Assembly: GCF_001613145.1 (NCBI RefSeq)
Contig: NZ_BDBU01000005.1
Span: 275,183 to 339,182, forward strand
Origin: Nocardia jejuensis NBRC 103114
GTDB lineage: Bacteria > Actinomycetota > Actinomycetes > Mycobacteriales > Mycobacteriaceae
DNA: 64,000 bases
Direction: 5' to 3'
Every line of letters begins with the position of its first letter. Position 1 is the first letter of the stretch. Shown here in pieces: positions 36,955 to 44,977 of the stretch. The notes below the pieces were generated by a model. It did not search any database. It saw only the letters and a program-made list of their open reading frames with translations, and had not been told where the DNA came from. The position numbers and the translations under genes are program-made.

Positions 36955-36991
36955 GCCCGGCACCGCTATTGGTGCCGGGCTTCATTGTTTT
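36955..36991 (+). terminator. Intrinsic terminator of whiB1
   Basis: A 10-bp GC stem GCCCGGCACC/GGTGCCGGGC with a 6-nt loop is followed by TTCATTGTTTT, a proper U-rich tail for the plus strand. Confidence 0.88.
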
Positions 36992-37031
36992 CTCAGAGAA
37001 TTCACAGAACGCAATTCCGGTGATCGAGATT

Positions 37032-37130
37032 GCACATTGTGGACAAGCGATCGAGCACGTTGTGGAACAACACCAATCGGGCACGTTGTGGAACAACACC
37101 ATCGGGCACAGCATCGAACAAATGATCGGG
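37032..37130. repeat. Short tandem repeat array (about 25-bp units)
   Basis: Units start near 37032, 37056, 37082 and 37107. The two central copies share CACGTTGTGGAACAACACCA almost exactly; outer copies are degenerate. Each central unit contains the inverted repeat GTTGT-GGA-ACAAC and ends in ATCGGG. It lies between whiB1 and pdtaS 3' ends. Confidence 0.7.
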
Positions 37131-37181
37131 CGCGGTTTTCGAGCACGCCAATAGCGTTCGGCAATTACCACATGTGATGGC

Positions 37182-38696
37182 TCAGCGCGCGGAACGACGC
37201 CCCAGCGGAACCCGCAGCACAGCGTCCGTGCCGATGTCCGAACCCGGGTGCAGGCCGATCGAACCGCCCAGTTCCGCGGTCACCAGCGTGCGCACGATCT
37301 GCAGGCCCAGGCGGTCCGACGCCTCCAGGCTGAAGCCGTCCGGCAGCCCGCGCCCGTCATCGCTGATGATCACATCGAGCCAGCGTGCGGACCGTTCCGA
37401 GCGAATCGTGACCGTACCGTTCTCACCCGGATCGAAGGCGTGCTCGATCGCGTTCTGTACCAGTTCGGTCAGCACCATGACCAGCGGCGTCGCCCGCTCG
37501 GCGGAGAAGACGCCCAGAGATCCGGTGCGGCGCACCTTGATCCGCGCGGTGTGCACGGTCGCGACATCGGCCATTATCGGCAACAGGCGATCGACCACCT
37601 CGTCGAGATCGACCTCTTCGTCAACCGACATCGACAACATTTCGTGCACCGACGCGATGGAGGTCACGCGGCGCACGGACTCGGTGAGCGCCAGTCGCGC
37701 TTCCTCGTTCTCGGTCCGGCGCGCCTGCAATCGCAGCAGCGCGGCCACCGTCTGCAGATTGTTCTTCACCCGATGGTGGATCTCGCGAATGGTCGCGTCC
37801 TTGGACAGCAGTGCCCGATCGCGGCGCTTCACCTCGGTGACATCGCGCACCAGGACCGCCGCGCCGGCGAGTTCCCCGTGCGGGCGCAACACCAGCGTGC
37901 GCAGCAGCACTGTCGCGCCGCGCGCCTCGACTTCCATTCTGCGCCCGGCCTTTCCGGCCAGGGCGGCCTGGATATCGCCGACCACCTCCTGCGCGTCGAA
38001 CGGGTCGGTGATGAGCGAGCGCGTGGTCAGCGCCAGATCCTGACCGACCAGATCGTTCTGCAGACCCATCCGGTGATACGCGGAAAGTGCGTTGGGACTT
38101 GCGTATTCGACCGTGCCCTGGGTATCGAGCCGGATGAAACCGTCACCCGCGCGCGGGCTGGAATGCGAACCGGTCCGATCCTCGAGCGCCGGCCAGGTGC
38201 CGTCGGCGACCATCTGGCACAGGTCGTCCGAGCACGACATGTACGCGATCTCCAGACTGGAGCGCATCTTTCGCCGCTCGATGTCGGTGTCCCGCCCCAG
38301 AATCGCGATCACATCGTCGCCGACCCGCACCTGGATCGCCTCGCGAACCGCATGCACCGGGCGCGGGTGATAGACGCTGGTGATCTCCGAATCGGCGTCC
38401 ATGCGCACGATCTGCCCGGTGATCAGCGCCTCGAAGACATGCGGATGCGTCTCCTTCGAGGCGAGCGAACCGACCAGATCCTCCGGATGCACGGTCGGCG
38501 CGGTGGTCGGGCGGCACTGCGAGACACACACGATGTCCGCACCCTCGGACACCAGACCGGTGCCCACCCACAAGGTCAGATCAGCGAACGACAGATCGGC
38601 CAGCAGTTGCCAATCCCCCACCACCCGCTGCAGATGATCGACGGCGGCACCCGGTAGATCGGTGTGCTCGGCCAGTAGATCGCTCAGTGTCGACAT
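37182..38696 (-). CDS. pdtaS: Cytosolic sensor histidine kinase PdtaS
   Basis: A 504-residue soluble HWE/HisKA_2-type kinase. Residues about 1-150 form a GAF domain, about 180-290 a PAS domain (GFIRLDTQGTVEYASPNA), then the phosphoacceptor helix EIHHRVKNNLQTVAALL, and a C-terminal ATPase with ELVQNAIEHAF (N box) and DDGRGLPDG (G1). In M. tuberculosis PdtaS (Rv3220c) phosphorylates the RNA-binding antiterminator PdtaR (Rv1626), which is not in this window. There is no membrane segment. The start ATG at 38696 gives the family N-terminus STLSDLLAEHT. Confidence 0.96.
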   Translation of the reverse strand: MSTLSDLLAEHTDLPGAAVDHLQRVVGDWQLLADLSFADLTLWVGTGLVSEGADIVCVSQCRPTTAPTVHPEDLVGSLASKETHPHVFEALITGQIVRMDADSEITSVYHPRPVHAVREAIQVRVGDDVIAILGRDTDIERRKMRSSLEIAYMSCSDDLCQMVADGTWPALEDRTGSHSSPRAGDGFIRLDTQGTVEYASPNALSAYHRMGLQNDLVGQDLALTTRSLITDPFDAQEVVGDIQAALAGKAGRRMEVEARGATVLLRTLVLRPHGELAGAAVLVRDVTEVKRRDRALLSKDATIREIHHRVKNNLQTVAALLRLQARRTENEEARLALTESVRRVTSIASVHEMLSMSVDEEVDLDEVVDRLLPIMADVATVHTARIKVRRTGSLGVFSAERATPLVMVLTELVQNAIEHAFDPGENGTVTIRSERSARWLDVIISDDGRGLPDGFSLEASDRLGLQIVRTLVTAELGGSIGLHPGSDIGTDAVLRVPLGRRSAR

Positions 38697-38827
38697 TCAC
38701 CCACGCTCCTCTTATCCCACGTCGGGTGTATGTTCCCACGGCGCGGCGCAGGCGGTTGTCGAGAGTGACGGTGACGACGCCGCCGAGACGGACGGGCGAC
38801 CTCGTCGGTGCCGAGGCGCCGACGAGG

Positions 38828-39043
38828 TCAGGAGATGACTGCGATGAGGTCGCCCTGCTTCAGGACGTCGCCCGGCTTGACGTTGATCGAGGTGACGGTG
38901 CCCTCGGTCTCGACGATCACGGGAATCTCCATCTTCATGGACTCCAGCATGATGACAGCGTCGTTGACCTTCACCTTGTCGCCGACGGAGACCAGGATCT
39001 CCTGGACGGTCGAGACCATCTCCGCCAACACTTCCTCAGCCAT
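38828..39043 (-). CDS. Biotinylated carrier protein (TB7.3-like)
   Basis: A 71-residue single biotinyl/lipoyl domain. The attachment motif is MLESMKMEI with K37 as the modified lysine, and the N- and C-terminal halves form the two-fold barrel (VQEILVSVGDKVKVNDAV; GTVTSINVKPGDVLKQGD). The ExMKM context indicates biotin rather than lipoate. It has exactly the length of M. tuberculosis TB7.3 (Rv3221c). The ATG at 39043 is clear. It lies 131 bp downstream of the pdtaS start on the same strand. The carboxylase it may serve is not encoded nearby. Confidence 0.93.
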   Translation of the reverse strand: MAEEVLAEMVSTVQEILVSVGDKVKVNDAVIMLESMKMEIPVIVETEGTVTSINVKPGDVLKQGDLIAVIS

Positions 39044-39136
39044 GCACACCTCTCGCGATTTCACAGTGACCTCCAGCCGCTGAAGGTACAGCCAACCACA
39101 CATGAAAGAATGGGCTCAACAGAAGGGAGAATACTC

Positions 39137-39211
39137 ATGGGTAAGCGTGGACGTAAGAAGCGCGCACGGAAGAAGAACGCAGCCAATCACGGCAAGCGTC
39201 CGAACTCCTGA
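39137..39211 (+). CDS. Ribosomal protein bL37 (24 residues)
   Basis: A 24-residue, very basic peptide: MGKRGRKKRARKK, then NAANHGKRPNS. It matches the actinobacterial large-subunit protein bL37 seen in mycobacterial ribosome structures, which has the same length, the GKRGRKKR start and the NHGKRPN end. GGGAG lies 8 nt upstream of the ATG and a strong terminator follows. It is easily missed because of its size. It is transcribed between the biotinyl protein gene and rshA, opposite to both. Confidence 0.9.
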   Translation: MGKRGRKKRARKKNAANHGKRPNS

Positions 39212-39236
39212 ACCGAGTTCCACTGCGCCAAAAGCA

Positions 39237-39283
39237 CTGAGCGGCACCACTTCCCACGGGAAGTGTGCCGCTCAGAGTGTTTT
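39237..39283. terminator. Intrinsic terminator between bL37 and rshA
   Basis: A long stem, CTGAGCGGCA-C-CACTTCCC pairing with GGGAAGTG-TGCCGCTCAG (39237-39275, one bulge), is followed by AGTGTTTT on the plus strand. It separates two convergent genes and may act on both. Confidence 0.85.
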
Positions 39284-39290
39284 CGGGGGT

Positions 39291-39569
39291 CTACTCCGCC
39301 GGTTCGATCCGGGTCTCCACCGCGGTGTAGGTGGTTCGGATCTCCAGGGTCAGGCGCTGGCGCAGCGAGGCGGGCGCGCGATCGCCGCCGCATTTGCGGG
39401 TCAGCAGCGACTTGAGCTTCTCCTCGAGACCGTAGGCCTCGATGCACGGCGAGCAGCGGTCGATGTGCTCGCGCAGACGGGACTTGGTGGCCTCGTCGCA
39501 CTCGTTGTCCAGGAGCAGCCAGACGTCGGCGAGCACGGCCGAGCAGTCCATGTCCATATCGTCGCTCAC
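39291..39569 (-). CDS. rshA: Thiol-sensing anti-sigma factor RshA
   Basis: A 92-residue zinc-binding anti-sigma factor. The ZAS motif Hx3Cx2C is H35-C39-C42; further cysteines are C9, C24 and C60. Oxidation of the ZAS cysteines releases the sigma factor; mycothiol-linked reduction restores binding. The GTG start overlaps the sigH stop (GTGA), so the two proteins are translationally coupled, as expected for a sigma/anti-sigma pair. Length and pattern match RshA of M. tuberculosis and RsrA of Streptomyces. Confidence 0.94.
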   Translation of the reverse strand: MSDDMDMDCSAVLADVWLLLDNECDEATKSRLREHIDRCSPCIEAYGLEEKLKSLLTRKCGGDRAPASLRQRLTLEIRTTYTAVETRIEPAE

Positions 39570-40441
39570 TGGGTGACCTCCTGACGCGAATCGCTACCGG
39601 ACCGGTTGAACCCACGCTCGCGCGCGACGTCGGCCAGCAGACCCTTGAGCTGCTTACGACCACGGTGCAGGCGGGACATGACGGTTCCGATGGGAGTACC
39701 CATGATCTCGGCGATTTCCTTGTAGGGGAACCCCTCGACGTCGGCGTAGTACACCGCCATCCGGAATTCCTCCGGCAGTTCCTGCAGCGCCCGCTTGATG
39801 TCGTCGTCCGGCAGCGCCTCGAGCGCTTCCATCTCGGCCGAACGCAGTCCCTGCGAGGTGTGCTCGGCGGTAGCCGCGAGCTGCCAGTCGGTGATCTCGT
39901 CGGTCGGATACTGCGCCGGCTGACGCTGCTTCTTCCGGTACGAGTTGATGTAGGTGTTGGTGAGGATGCGGTACAGCCACGCCCGCAGGTTGGTGCCCTC
40001 ACGGAAGGACTTGAAGCCCTGGTAGGCCTTGGCGAAGGTCTCCTGGACCAGGTCCTCCGCGTCCGCCGGATTGCGAGTCATCCGCAGGGCGGCGCCGTAG
40101 AGCTGGTCGAGGAGCGGAAGTGCGTCGCGCTCGAACCGCCGGGAGAGTTCTTCGACGGATTCGGTGCTGCGCGCACCCTTTTCGGCCTCACCGACCTCTA
40201 GATGGTCACCGGCGTCGATGCCCTGACTCGTTTCCGAGTCGTCGTCATCGCGCAGGCGATCGACTTTATCGTCGCTCGTCACGCTAATCCCTTCGATCGC
40301 CGTAGCACTCGAATCTACCGCGAAAGGGATACCCATCCGGAAACCGGCAGGGTCGACGGGCACGAGGCCGTCCTGTGGAACGGTCGTGCGGAACAACAGC
40401 GGCCCGGTCCGCACCGGGTGCTCTTCGACCAAGACGGTCAC
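39566..40441 (-). CDS. sigH: ECF sigma factor SigH (thiol/heat stress), two possible starts
   Basis: An ECF sigma factor of the SigH/SigR type. Sigma-2 contains [31 protein letters not shown] and [12 protein letters not shown]; sigma-4 contains [45 protein letters not shown] at 40441 has AGGAGG 5 nt upstream and yields 291 residues; an internal GTG at 40282 has AAGGGA about 6 nt upstream and yields 238, close to known SigH length. The acidic 53-residue extension recalls the unstable long isoform of Streptomyces SigR. The promoter upstream fits its own recognition sequence. SigH drives thioredoxin, mycothiol and protease genes under disulfide and heat stress. Confidence 0.95.
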   Translation of the reverse strand: MTVLVEEHPVRTGPLLFRTTVPQDGLVPVDPAGFRMGIPFAVDSSATAIEGISVTSDDKVDRLRDDDDSETSQGIDAGDHLEVGEAEKGARSTESVEELSRRFERDALPLLDQLYGAALRMTRNPADAEDLVQETFAKAYQGFKSFREGTNLRAWLYRILTNTYINSYRKKQRQPAQYPTDEITDWQLAATAEHTSQGLRSAEMEALEALPDDDIKRALQELPEEFRMAVYYADVEGFPYKEIAEIMGTPIGTVMSRLHRGRKQLKGLLADVARERGFNRSGSDSRQEVTQ

Positions 40442-40519
40442 CGACTCCTCCTATGTCATGGATTCCGGCGGCTCGCCCCACCGTGGGCCCTGCGGTAGCT
40501 GCGAGACGCGTATGGCGTG

Positions 40520-40547
40520 CAACAGGCCCCGCGCGTGTCGTGTTCCC
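40520..40547 (-). promoter_or_regulatory. SigH-type autoregulatory promoter
   Basis: On the minus strand GGGAAC (40547-40542) and GTTG (40523-40520) are separated by exactly 18 bp. This matches the SigH/SigR consensus GGGAAT/C-N18-GTT. The predicted transcript starts near 40512, about 70 nt before the long-form GTG of sigH. Confidence 0.72.
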
Positions 40548-40601
40548 GGACGGATCCCGATCGCCGGAAAAGAGCTTGCGGCGGCTGTTTAGGGTGGGCG
40601 T

Positions 40602-41093
40602 ATGGCTACCGCTTCGACTCCGGCGATCAAGGCGCTCGTGCAGGCGGCGGTCGAGCATCGGGTGCATGCGTATTCGCACGATCCGCGCAGTGACTCCTAC
40701 GGTTCCGAGGCGGTCGAGGCGCTGGCCGGGGAACTCGGTGTGGGCGCGGCGCAGATCTTCAAGACGCTGGTGATCGAGTTGTCCTCGGGTGGGCTCGCGG
40801 TCGCGGTGCTGCCGGTGCCGAACAAGCTCTCACTCAAGGCGGCGGCCGCGGCGCTCGGCGGCGGTAAGGCCGAGATGGCGGACAAGGCGAAGGCCGAGCG
40901 GACCACCGGGTACGTGCTGGGCGGGATTTCGCCGCTGGGCCAGAAGAAGCGGCTGCCGACGGTGATCGACGACTCGGCGCTGGAGTGGGACCGGGTGCTG
41001 TGCAGCGCGGGCAAGCGCGGCTTGGAGATCGAACTCCATCCGGCCGAGCTGATCCGCCTCACCGAGGCTGTGACCAGCACAATCACGGCATGA
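40602..41093 (+). CDS. ybaK: Cys-tRNA(Pro) deacylase YbaK/EbsC
   Basis: A 163-residue trans-editing enzyme that hydrolyses Cys mischarged on tRNA(Pro). The fold is typical: TPAIKALVQAAVEHRVHAYSHD at the start, GVGAAQIFKTLVIEL with the catalytic-site lysine, VLPVPNKLSLKAAAAAL, then YVLGGISPLGQKKRLPTVID where the GGxSPxG loop binds the aminoacyl group. It diverges from sigH across the SigH promoter, a conserved pairing (YbaK-like fragments also lie near sigH in M. tuberculosis). Start ATG 40602 precedes the conserved domain directly. Confidence 0.93.
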   Translation: MATASTPAIKALVQAAVEHRVHAYSHDPRSDSYGSEAVEALAGELGVGAAQIFKTLVIELSSGGLAVAVLPVPNKLSLKAAAAALGGGKAEMADKAKAERTTGYVLGGISPLGQKKRLPTVIDDSALEWDRVLCSAGKRGLEIELHPAELIRLTEAVTSTITA

Positions 41094-41187
41094 GCGCGAC
41101 GGTCCGATCGGACCCGTCTGTAAGTTGAGACACCCCCTCCGGAAATAACTTGCCTTCATGCAACTATGTGGACATACTTGCGCAGTA

Positions 41188-41214
41188 CAACTAGTTGATT
41201 TCTACAAGTAGTTG
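41188..41214 (+). promoter_or_regulatory. Tandem palindromic operator of the marR-efflux operon
   Basis: CAACTAGTTG (41188-41197) is a perfect 10-bp palindrome; CAAGTAGTTG (41205-41214) differs at one base, 17 bp further on. They end 26 bp before the MarR start, a typical MarR autorepression site. Confidence 0.65.
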
Positions 41215-41240
41215 ATTGATGCAAGGAGGTGAGCAGGCCC

Positions 41241-41780
41241 GTGACCGACGACCCGGCGACAACCGCCATTCCCGACGGCGTGCTCGACACCATCGGCTTC
41301 CAGATCACCCGGCTGACCAAGCTGCGTGACCGCACCAACGCCCAGATCGCGGCCCTCACCAACGGCGAGGTCGAACCCGGCGCGTTCGCCATCCTGTTCC
41401 ACCTGATCCACCAGGGACCGGTCCGCTCCGGGGTACTGGCCGAGGGCCTGTTCTCCGACGCCTCGACCATCAGCAGGCAGGTGGCCACGCTCGTCAAGCG
41501 CGGACTCATCGAACGCCGCGCCGATCCAGCGGACGGGCGGGTCAGCGTATTGGCGATCACCGACGCGGGCCTCGCGGCGGCGGCGGAGATCCGCGCCCGG
41601 CGCAACCAGTCGCTGAGCACGATCCTCGGCGCCTGGACGCCGGACGAGCGCGAGAGCTTCGCCGAACTGCTGCATCGCTTCGTCGACGACTACGAGGTCA
41701 ACCGGCAGGAAATGCTGGCGAATCTCGCGACACACAAAGAACTTCACCCGTATTTCCGAGCCCCGGAGAAGAATTCGTGA
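41241..41780 (+). CDS. MarR-family repressor of the efflux gene
   Basis: A 179-residue winged-helix repressor: TIGFQITRLTKLRDRTNAQIAAL dimerisation helix, AILFHLIHQGPVRSGVLAEGLFSDASTISRQVATLVKRGLIERR as helix-turn-helix, and the wing DPADGRVSVLAITDAG. GTG 41241 has AAGGAGG about 11 nt upstream; a GTG at 41229 overlaps that site. Its stop overlaps the exporter's start (GTGA). Such repressors release DNA when they bind the drug or phenolic substrate of the exporter they control. Confidence 0.9.
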   Translation: MTDDPATTAIPDGVLDTIGFQITRLTKLRDRTNAQIAALTNGEVEPGAFAILFHLIHQGPVRSGVLAEGLFSDASTISRQVATLVKRGLIERRADPADGRVSVLAITDAGLAAAAEIRARRNQSLSTILGAWTPDERESFAELLHRFVDDYEVNRQEMLANLATHKELHPYFRAPEKNS

Positions 41781-43462
41781 CCACCGCAACCCAGAACGAA
41801 CCACAATCCGCCGCCGGGTTCACCCACAAGCAGATCATGGTCGTGCTCAGCGGCCTGCTGCTCGGCATGCTGCTCGGCGCGCTGGATCAGACCATCGTGT
41901 CCACGTCCATCCGCACCATCGCGGACGACCTGAGCGGCTACTCCATGCAGGCGTGGGTCACCACCGCCTACCTGATCACCGCCACCCTCTCGACCCCGCT
42001 GTACGGCAAGCTCTCGGATATGTACGGCCGCAAGCCGTTCTATCTCGCCGCCATCACCATCTTCGTCGTCGGCTCGCTGCTGTGTACGTTCTCGCAGTCG
42101 ATGTACGAGCTCGCCGCGTTCCGCGCCTTCCAGGGCCTGGGCGCCGGTGGTCTGATGTCGCTGGCGCTGACCATCCTCGGCGATATGGTCGGGCCGCGTG
42201 AGCGCGCCCGCTACCAGGGCTACTTCCTGGCCGTGTTCGGCACCTCGAGCGTCGTGGGCCCGGTGCTGGGCGGCATCATCTCCGGACAGGACGAGATCCT
42301 CGGCATCACCGGCTGGCGCTGGGTGTTCCTGGTGAACGTGCCGCTGGGCCTGATCGCCCTGGCCGTGGTGTCCCGCGTGCTGCGCCTGCCGAAGGTCGAA
42401 CGACCCAAGGTCGCGGTCGACTGGTTCGGCGTGCTCACCATCGCCCTGGGCCTGGTGCCGCTGCTGGTGGTCGCCGAGCAGGGTCGCGAATGGGGTTGGA
42501 CCAGTACCAATTCCATCGTCTGCTACGTGGTCGGCGCGCTCGGCGTGGCCAGCTTCATCGCCATCGAGGCGAGGCTCGGTGACGCCGCGCTGATCCCGCT
42601 GCGCATGTTCAAGAACTCCACCTTCGCACTGGGCGTGGTCATCTCGGTGGTGGTCGGCTCGGCCATGTTCGGCGGCATCACGCTGCTGCCGCAGTACCTG
42701 CAGGTGGTGCGCGGATCCAGCCCGACCCTCGCGGGTATGCAGATGCTGCCGCTGGTGCTGGGCATGATGAGCGCCTCCATCGTTGCCGGACAGCTGATCT
42801 CGCGCACCGGCCGGTACAAGATCTTCCCGCCGATCGGCGCCGGACTGCTGGTGCTGGGCCTGTTCCTGCTGCACTTCGTCACCGCGGACACGCACCTGTA
42901 CTGGACCATGCTGTTCATGCTGGTCACCGGCCTCGGCCTCGGTAATCTCATGCAGCCGCTGACCTTGGCCATCCAGAACGCGTTGCCGCCCAAGGACATG
43001 GGCGTCTCGACCGCGGCGGCCACGTTCTTCCGGCAGATCGGCGGCACGCTCGGTGTCGCGGTGTTCCTGTCGATCCTGTTCTCGCAGGTGACCCCGAACA
43101 TCTCCGACGAGATGAAGGTCGCGGTGACGCAGCCGGAGTTCCAGCAGGCACTCGCCGACGCACCGCACAGCGGCAATCCGGCCGATCTGGCTCTGGCACA
43201 GAGCCTGGCCTCGCCCAACCCGTCGGCGGCCGGCGACGTGCTCAAGGACAGCTCGATCATCCAGCAGCTGAGTCCGGCGCTGGCGCACCCGTTCAAGGTG
43301 GGCTTCGCCAATGCCATGGACACGGTGTTCCTGGCGGCGGCGGGCGTCGCGCTGATCGCACTGCTGCTGGTGTTCTTCTGGAAGGAGGTGCCGCTGCGGA
43401 CCGCGGGCGGCATCCAGGCTCGGCAGGAGAGCGCCGGGGAAAGCGAGAAGGCCACGGTCTGA
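41777..43462 (+). CDS. Drug efflux transporter, DHA2 family (EmrB/QacA-like, 14 helices)
   Basis: A 561-residue proton-driven exporter. Motif A is GKLSDMYGRKPFYL, motif C is the GTSSVVGPVLGG segment in helix 5, and D/R residues (ALDQTIVST in helix 1; FRAFQGLGAGGL) match the DHA2 family. A long extracellular loop near residues 450-500 precedes the last helix. The GTG start overlaps the marR stop, so the two form an operon controlled at the palindromes upstream. Substrates are probably hydrophobic cationic drugs or antibiotics. The transcript ends at the hairpin just downstream. Confidence 0.92.
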   Translation: MTTATQNEPQSAAGFTHKQIMVVLSGLLLGMLLGALDQTIVSTSIRTIADDLSGYSMQAWVTTAYLITATLSTPLYGKLSDMYGRKPFYLAAITIFVVGSLLCTFSQSMYELAAFRAFQGLGAGGLMSLALTILGDMVGPRERARYQGYFLAVFGTSSVVGPVLGGIISGQDEILGITGWRWVFLVNVPLGLIALAVVSRVLRLPKVERPKVAVDWFGVLTIALGLVPLLVVAEQGREWGWTSTNSIVCYVVGALGVASFIAIEARLGDAALIPLRMFKNSTFALGVVISVVVGSAMFGGITLLPQYLQVVRGSSPTLAGMQMLPLVLGMMSASIVAGQLISRTGRYKIFPPIGAGLLVLGLFLLHFVTADTHLYWTMLFMLVTGLGLGNLMQPLTLAIQNALPPKDMGVSTAAATFFRQIGGTLGVAVFLSILFSQVTPNISDEMKVAVTQPEFQQALADAPHSGNPADLALAQSLASPNPSAAGDVLKDSSIIQQLSPALAHPFKVGFANAMDTVFLAAAGVALIALLLVFFWKEVPLRTAGGIQARQESAGESEKATV

Positions 43463-43484
43463 CCGATACGGCTTTCTAGACAAA

Positions 43485-43521
43485 AGACCAGGTCCGGGCG
43501 CGACACGCCCGGACCTGGTCT
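43485..43521 (+). terminator. Intrinsic terminator of the marR-efflux operon
   Basis: A perfect 16-bp stem AGACCAGGTCCGGGCG with a 5-nt loop (CGACA) lies 23 bp after the exporter stop. The U-tract is weak. Confidence 0.75.
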
Positions 43522-43668
43522 GCTCAGCCTGACACGCACACATCCGGGCGCGATTGCGCGTTTCGCGCCCGCAGGTGTGCGTTACTTGTCTGAGCGTGTG
43601 CTGTGGAGTTGCTGTGATCGAGAACCGACTTGCCCTGCTCGTACGATTCCCGAGGATGTGATGCGGTT

Positions 43669-44022
43669 ATGTCCCCCCATCAGCGTTCCAATCGACGGTG
43701 TTCCGCGAAACGGTGTTCTCCGAAGAAGTACGGCCGCACGATGGTCGTCGCCGGTTCCGCGGCGCTGCTCCTCGCGCTGGGATCCGGTCCGCTGACGATC
43801 GCGACGGCCGGCGCGGCCCCCGGCCCGAACTCGAACTATCCGCTCGCCACCGACCCGGGCACACCGGGTCAGCAATCCGGCCAGCAACCCAAGAAGGACG
43901 ACAAGGTGGACAAGGCCGAGAAACTCGGCGGCGGCATCACCACGAAGGTGATCGACCTCGCCTCCGGCGTCGTCAAGTGCGGGCTGAACATCGCCATGCC
44001 GACCGTGAAATGCGAGTTCTGA
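43669..44022 (+). CDS. Small secreted protein, unknown function
   Basis: A 117-residue predicted exported protein. A basic N-region (RCSPKKYGR) precedes the hydrophobic stretch VVAGSAALLLALGSGPLTIAT and a cleavage site after AGA. The mature part has a Pro/Gln/Lys-rich linker (QQSGQQPKKDDK) and ends with VKCGLNIAMPTVKCEF, two cysteines 11 residues apart that could form a disulfide. The ATG at 43669 is preferred; a TTG at 43630 would extend the N-terminus. Proteins of this shape are common in Nocardia, but no function is known to me. A single-gene unit with a terminator behind it. Confidence 0.72.
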   Translation: MSPHQRSNRRCSAKRCSPKKYGRTMVVAGSAALLLALGSGPLTIATAGAAPGPNSNYPLATDPGTPGQQSGQQPKKDDKVDKAEKLGGGITTKVIDLASGVVKCGLNIAMPTVKCEF

Positions 44023-44039
44023 GACAGGAATCGCCCAGC

Positions 44040-44068
44040 GTGCCCCGCCGTGCTTCGCGGCGGGGCAC
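44040..44068 (+). terminator. Intrinsic terminator of the secreted-protein gene
   Basis: GTGCCCCGCCG pairs with CGGCGGGGCAC around a 7-nt loop and is followed by CGCTGTTT. The hairpin's right arm overlaps the first unit of an 18-bp repeat. Confidence 0.75.
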
Positions 44069-44116
44069 CGCTGTTTCGTCGGGCACCGCTGTTTCGTCGG
44101 GCACCGCTGTTTCATC
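44063..44116. repeat. 18-bp tandem repeat, three copies
   Basis: GGGCACCGCTGTTTCGTC is repeated at 44063, 44081 and 44099 (the last with one change, CATC). It begins in the right arm of the terminator and repeats its short U-tract three times. Confidence 0.85.
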
Positions 44117-44126
44117 GATCGCGGTC

Positions 44127-44897
44127 TCAGATCAGGCTGATCTGCCCGGCCTCCGCCTCGTCGAGCTGATCGAGCAGCTCCGGACCGTTGTTGCGGACGC
44201 TGTTCACCAGCGATGGCACCGCGCGGATCAAAATGTCCGAAACCGCTTCCGGCGCAGGGGTTTCCAGAAGTTCCTCCGGAGCCGGATGATCCGGATCCAG
44301 CCAGGCGGCCCAGTGCTCGCGGGGCATGGGTAGTGGCATGCGGTCGTGGACCTTGGTCAGCTCGCCCACCGCGTCCGTGGTGAGAATCGTGCAGGACAGC
44401 AGGGGCTTCGCGTCCTCCCCCTGACCGCGATCGCGCCAGACCGACCACAGACCCGCCATGTAGAGCAGGCCGCCGTCCGACTTGGACATGAAGAACGGCT
44501 GCTTGACCGCCTTGCCGGAGCCGCCGGATTCGGTGACCCACTCGTACCAGCCGTCCATCGGCACCAGGCAGCGCCGCTTCTTGACCGAGTCGCGAAACGA
44601 GGGCGCGGTGGCGGCCTTGTCCGCCCGGGCGTTGAACAGGGGTTTGCCCTTGGCTGGGACGCCCGGTTCGGATGCCTTGCTCCAGGCCGGGACCAGACCC
44701 CAGCGCATGGCGCGCAGGCGCAGGCTCGCCGGGTCTTCCGGATGGTCGCGGTCGTGCCGCTCGACCACCGTGAGCACCTGATTGGTGGGGGCCACGTTGT
44801 AGTTCGGGTCGAAACCCTTGTCGCCGGTCTCGTCGATGGCATCGAGCTCGACTGCCAGCGTGGCCGGATTCGTCGTTGTCGCGTACCTACCGCACAT
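44127..44897 (-). CDS. SRAP-domain protein (HMCES/YedK family)
   Basis: A 256-residue SRAP protein that protects abasic sites in single-stranded DNA by forming a thiazolidine link through the N-terminal cysteine. The start is fixed by this chemistry: MCGRYA with C2 follows the ATG at 44897. Other conserved parts are FDPNYNVAPTN, RWGLVPAWSK, FNARADK (N and R bind DNA), RCLVPMDGWYEW with the catalytic Glu, and TKVHDRMPLP with the His. M. tuberculosis Rv3226c is the counterpart. It diverges from an aldehyde dehydrogenase across a near-perfect palindrome. Confidence 0.95.
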   Translation of the reverse strand: MCGRYATTTNPATLAVELDAIDETGDKGFDPNYNVAPTNQVLTVVERHDRDHPEDPASLRLRAMRWGLVPAWSKASEPGVPAKGKPLFNARADKAATAPSFRDSVKKRRCLVPMDGWYEWVTESGGSGKAVKQPFFMSKSDGGLLYMAGLWSVWRDRGQGEDAKPLLSCTILTTDAVGELTKVHDRMPLPMPREHWAAWLDPDHPAPEELLETPAPEAVSDILIRAVPSLVNSVRNNGPELLDQLDEAEAGQISLI

Positions 44898-44977
44898 GGC
44901 CACCATGCTGCCACCGGATACCGACAGATGTGCGCGAGCCGCTCGGAACCGTACCCTTGATACTGTGACCCACATAT

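Noticed and set aside
37032..37130. Possible CRISPR array
   Set aside because: Units are adjacent without unique spacers, only two are well conserved, and no cas genes are nearby.
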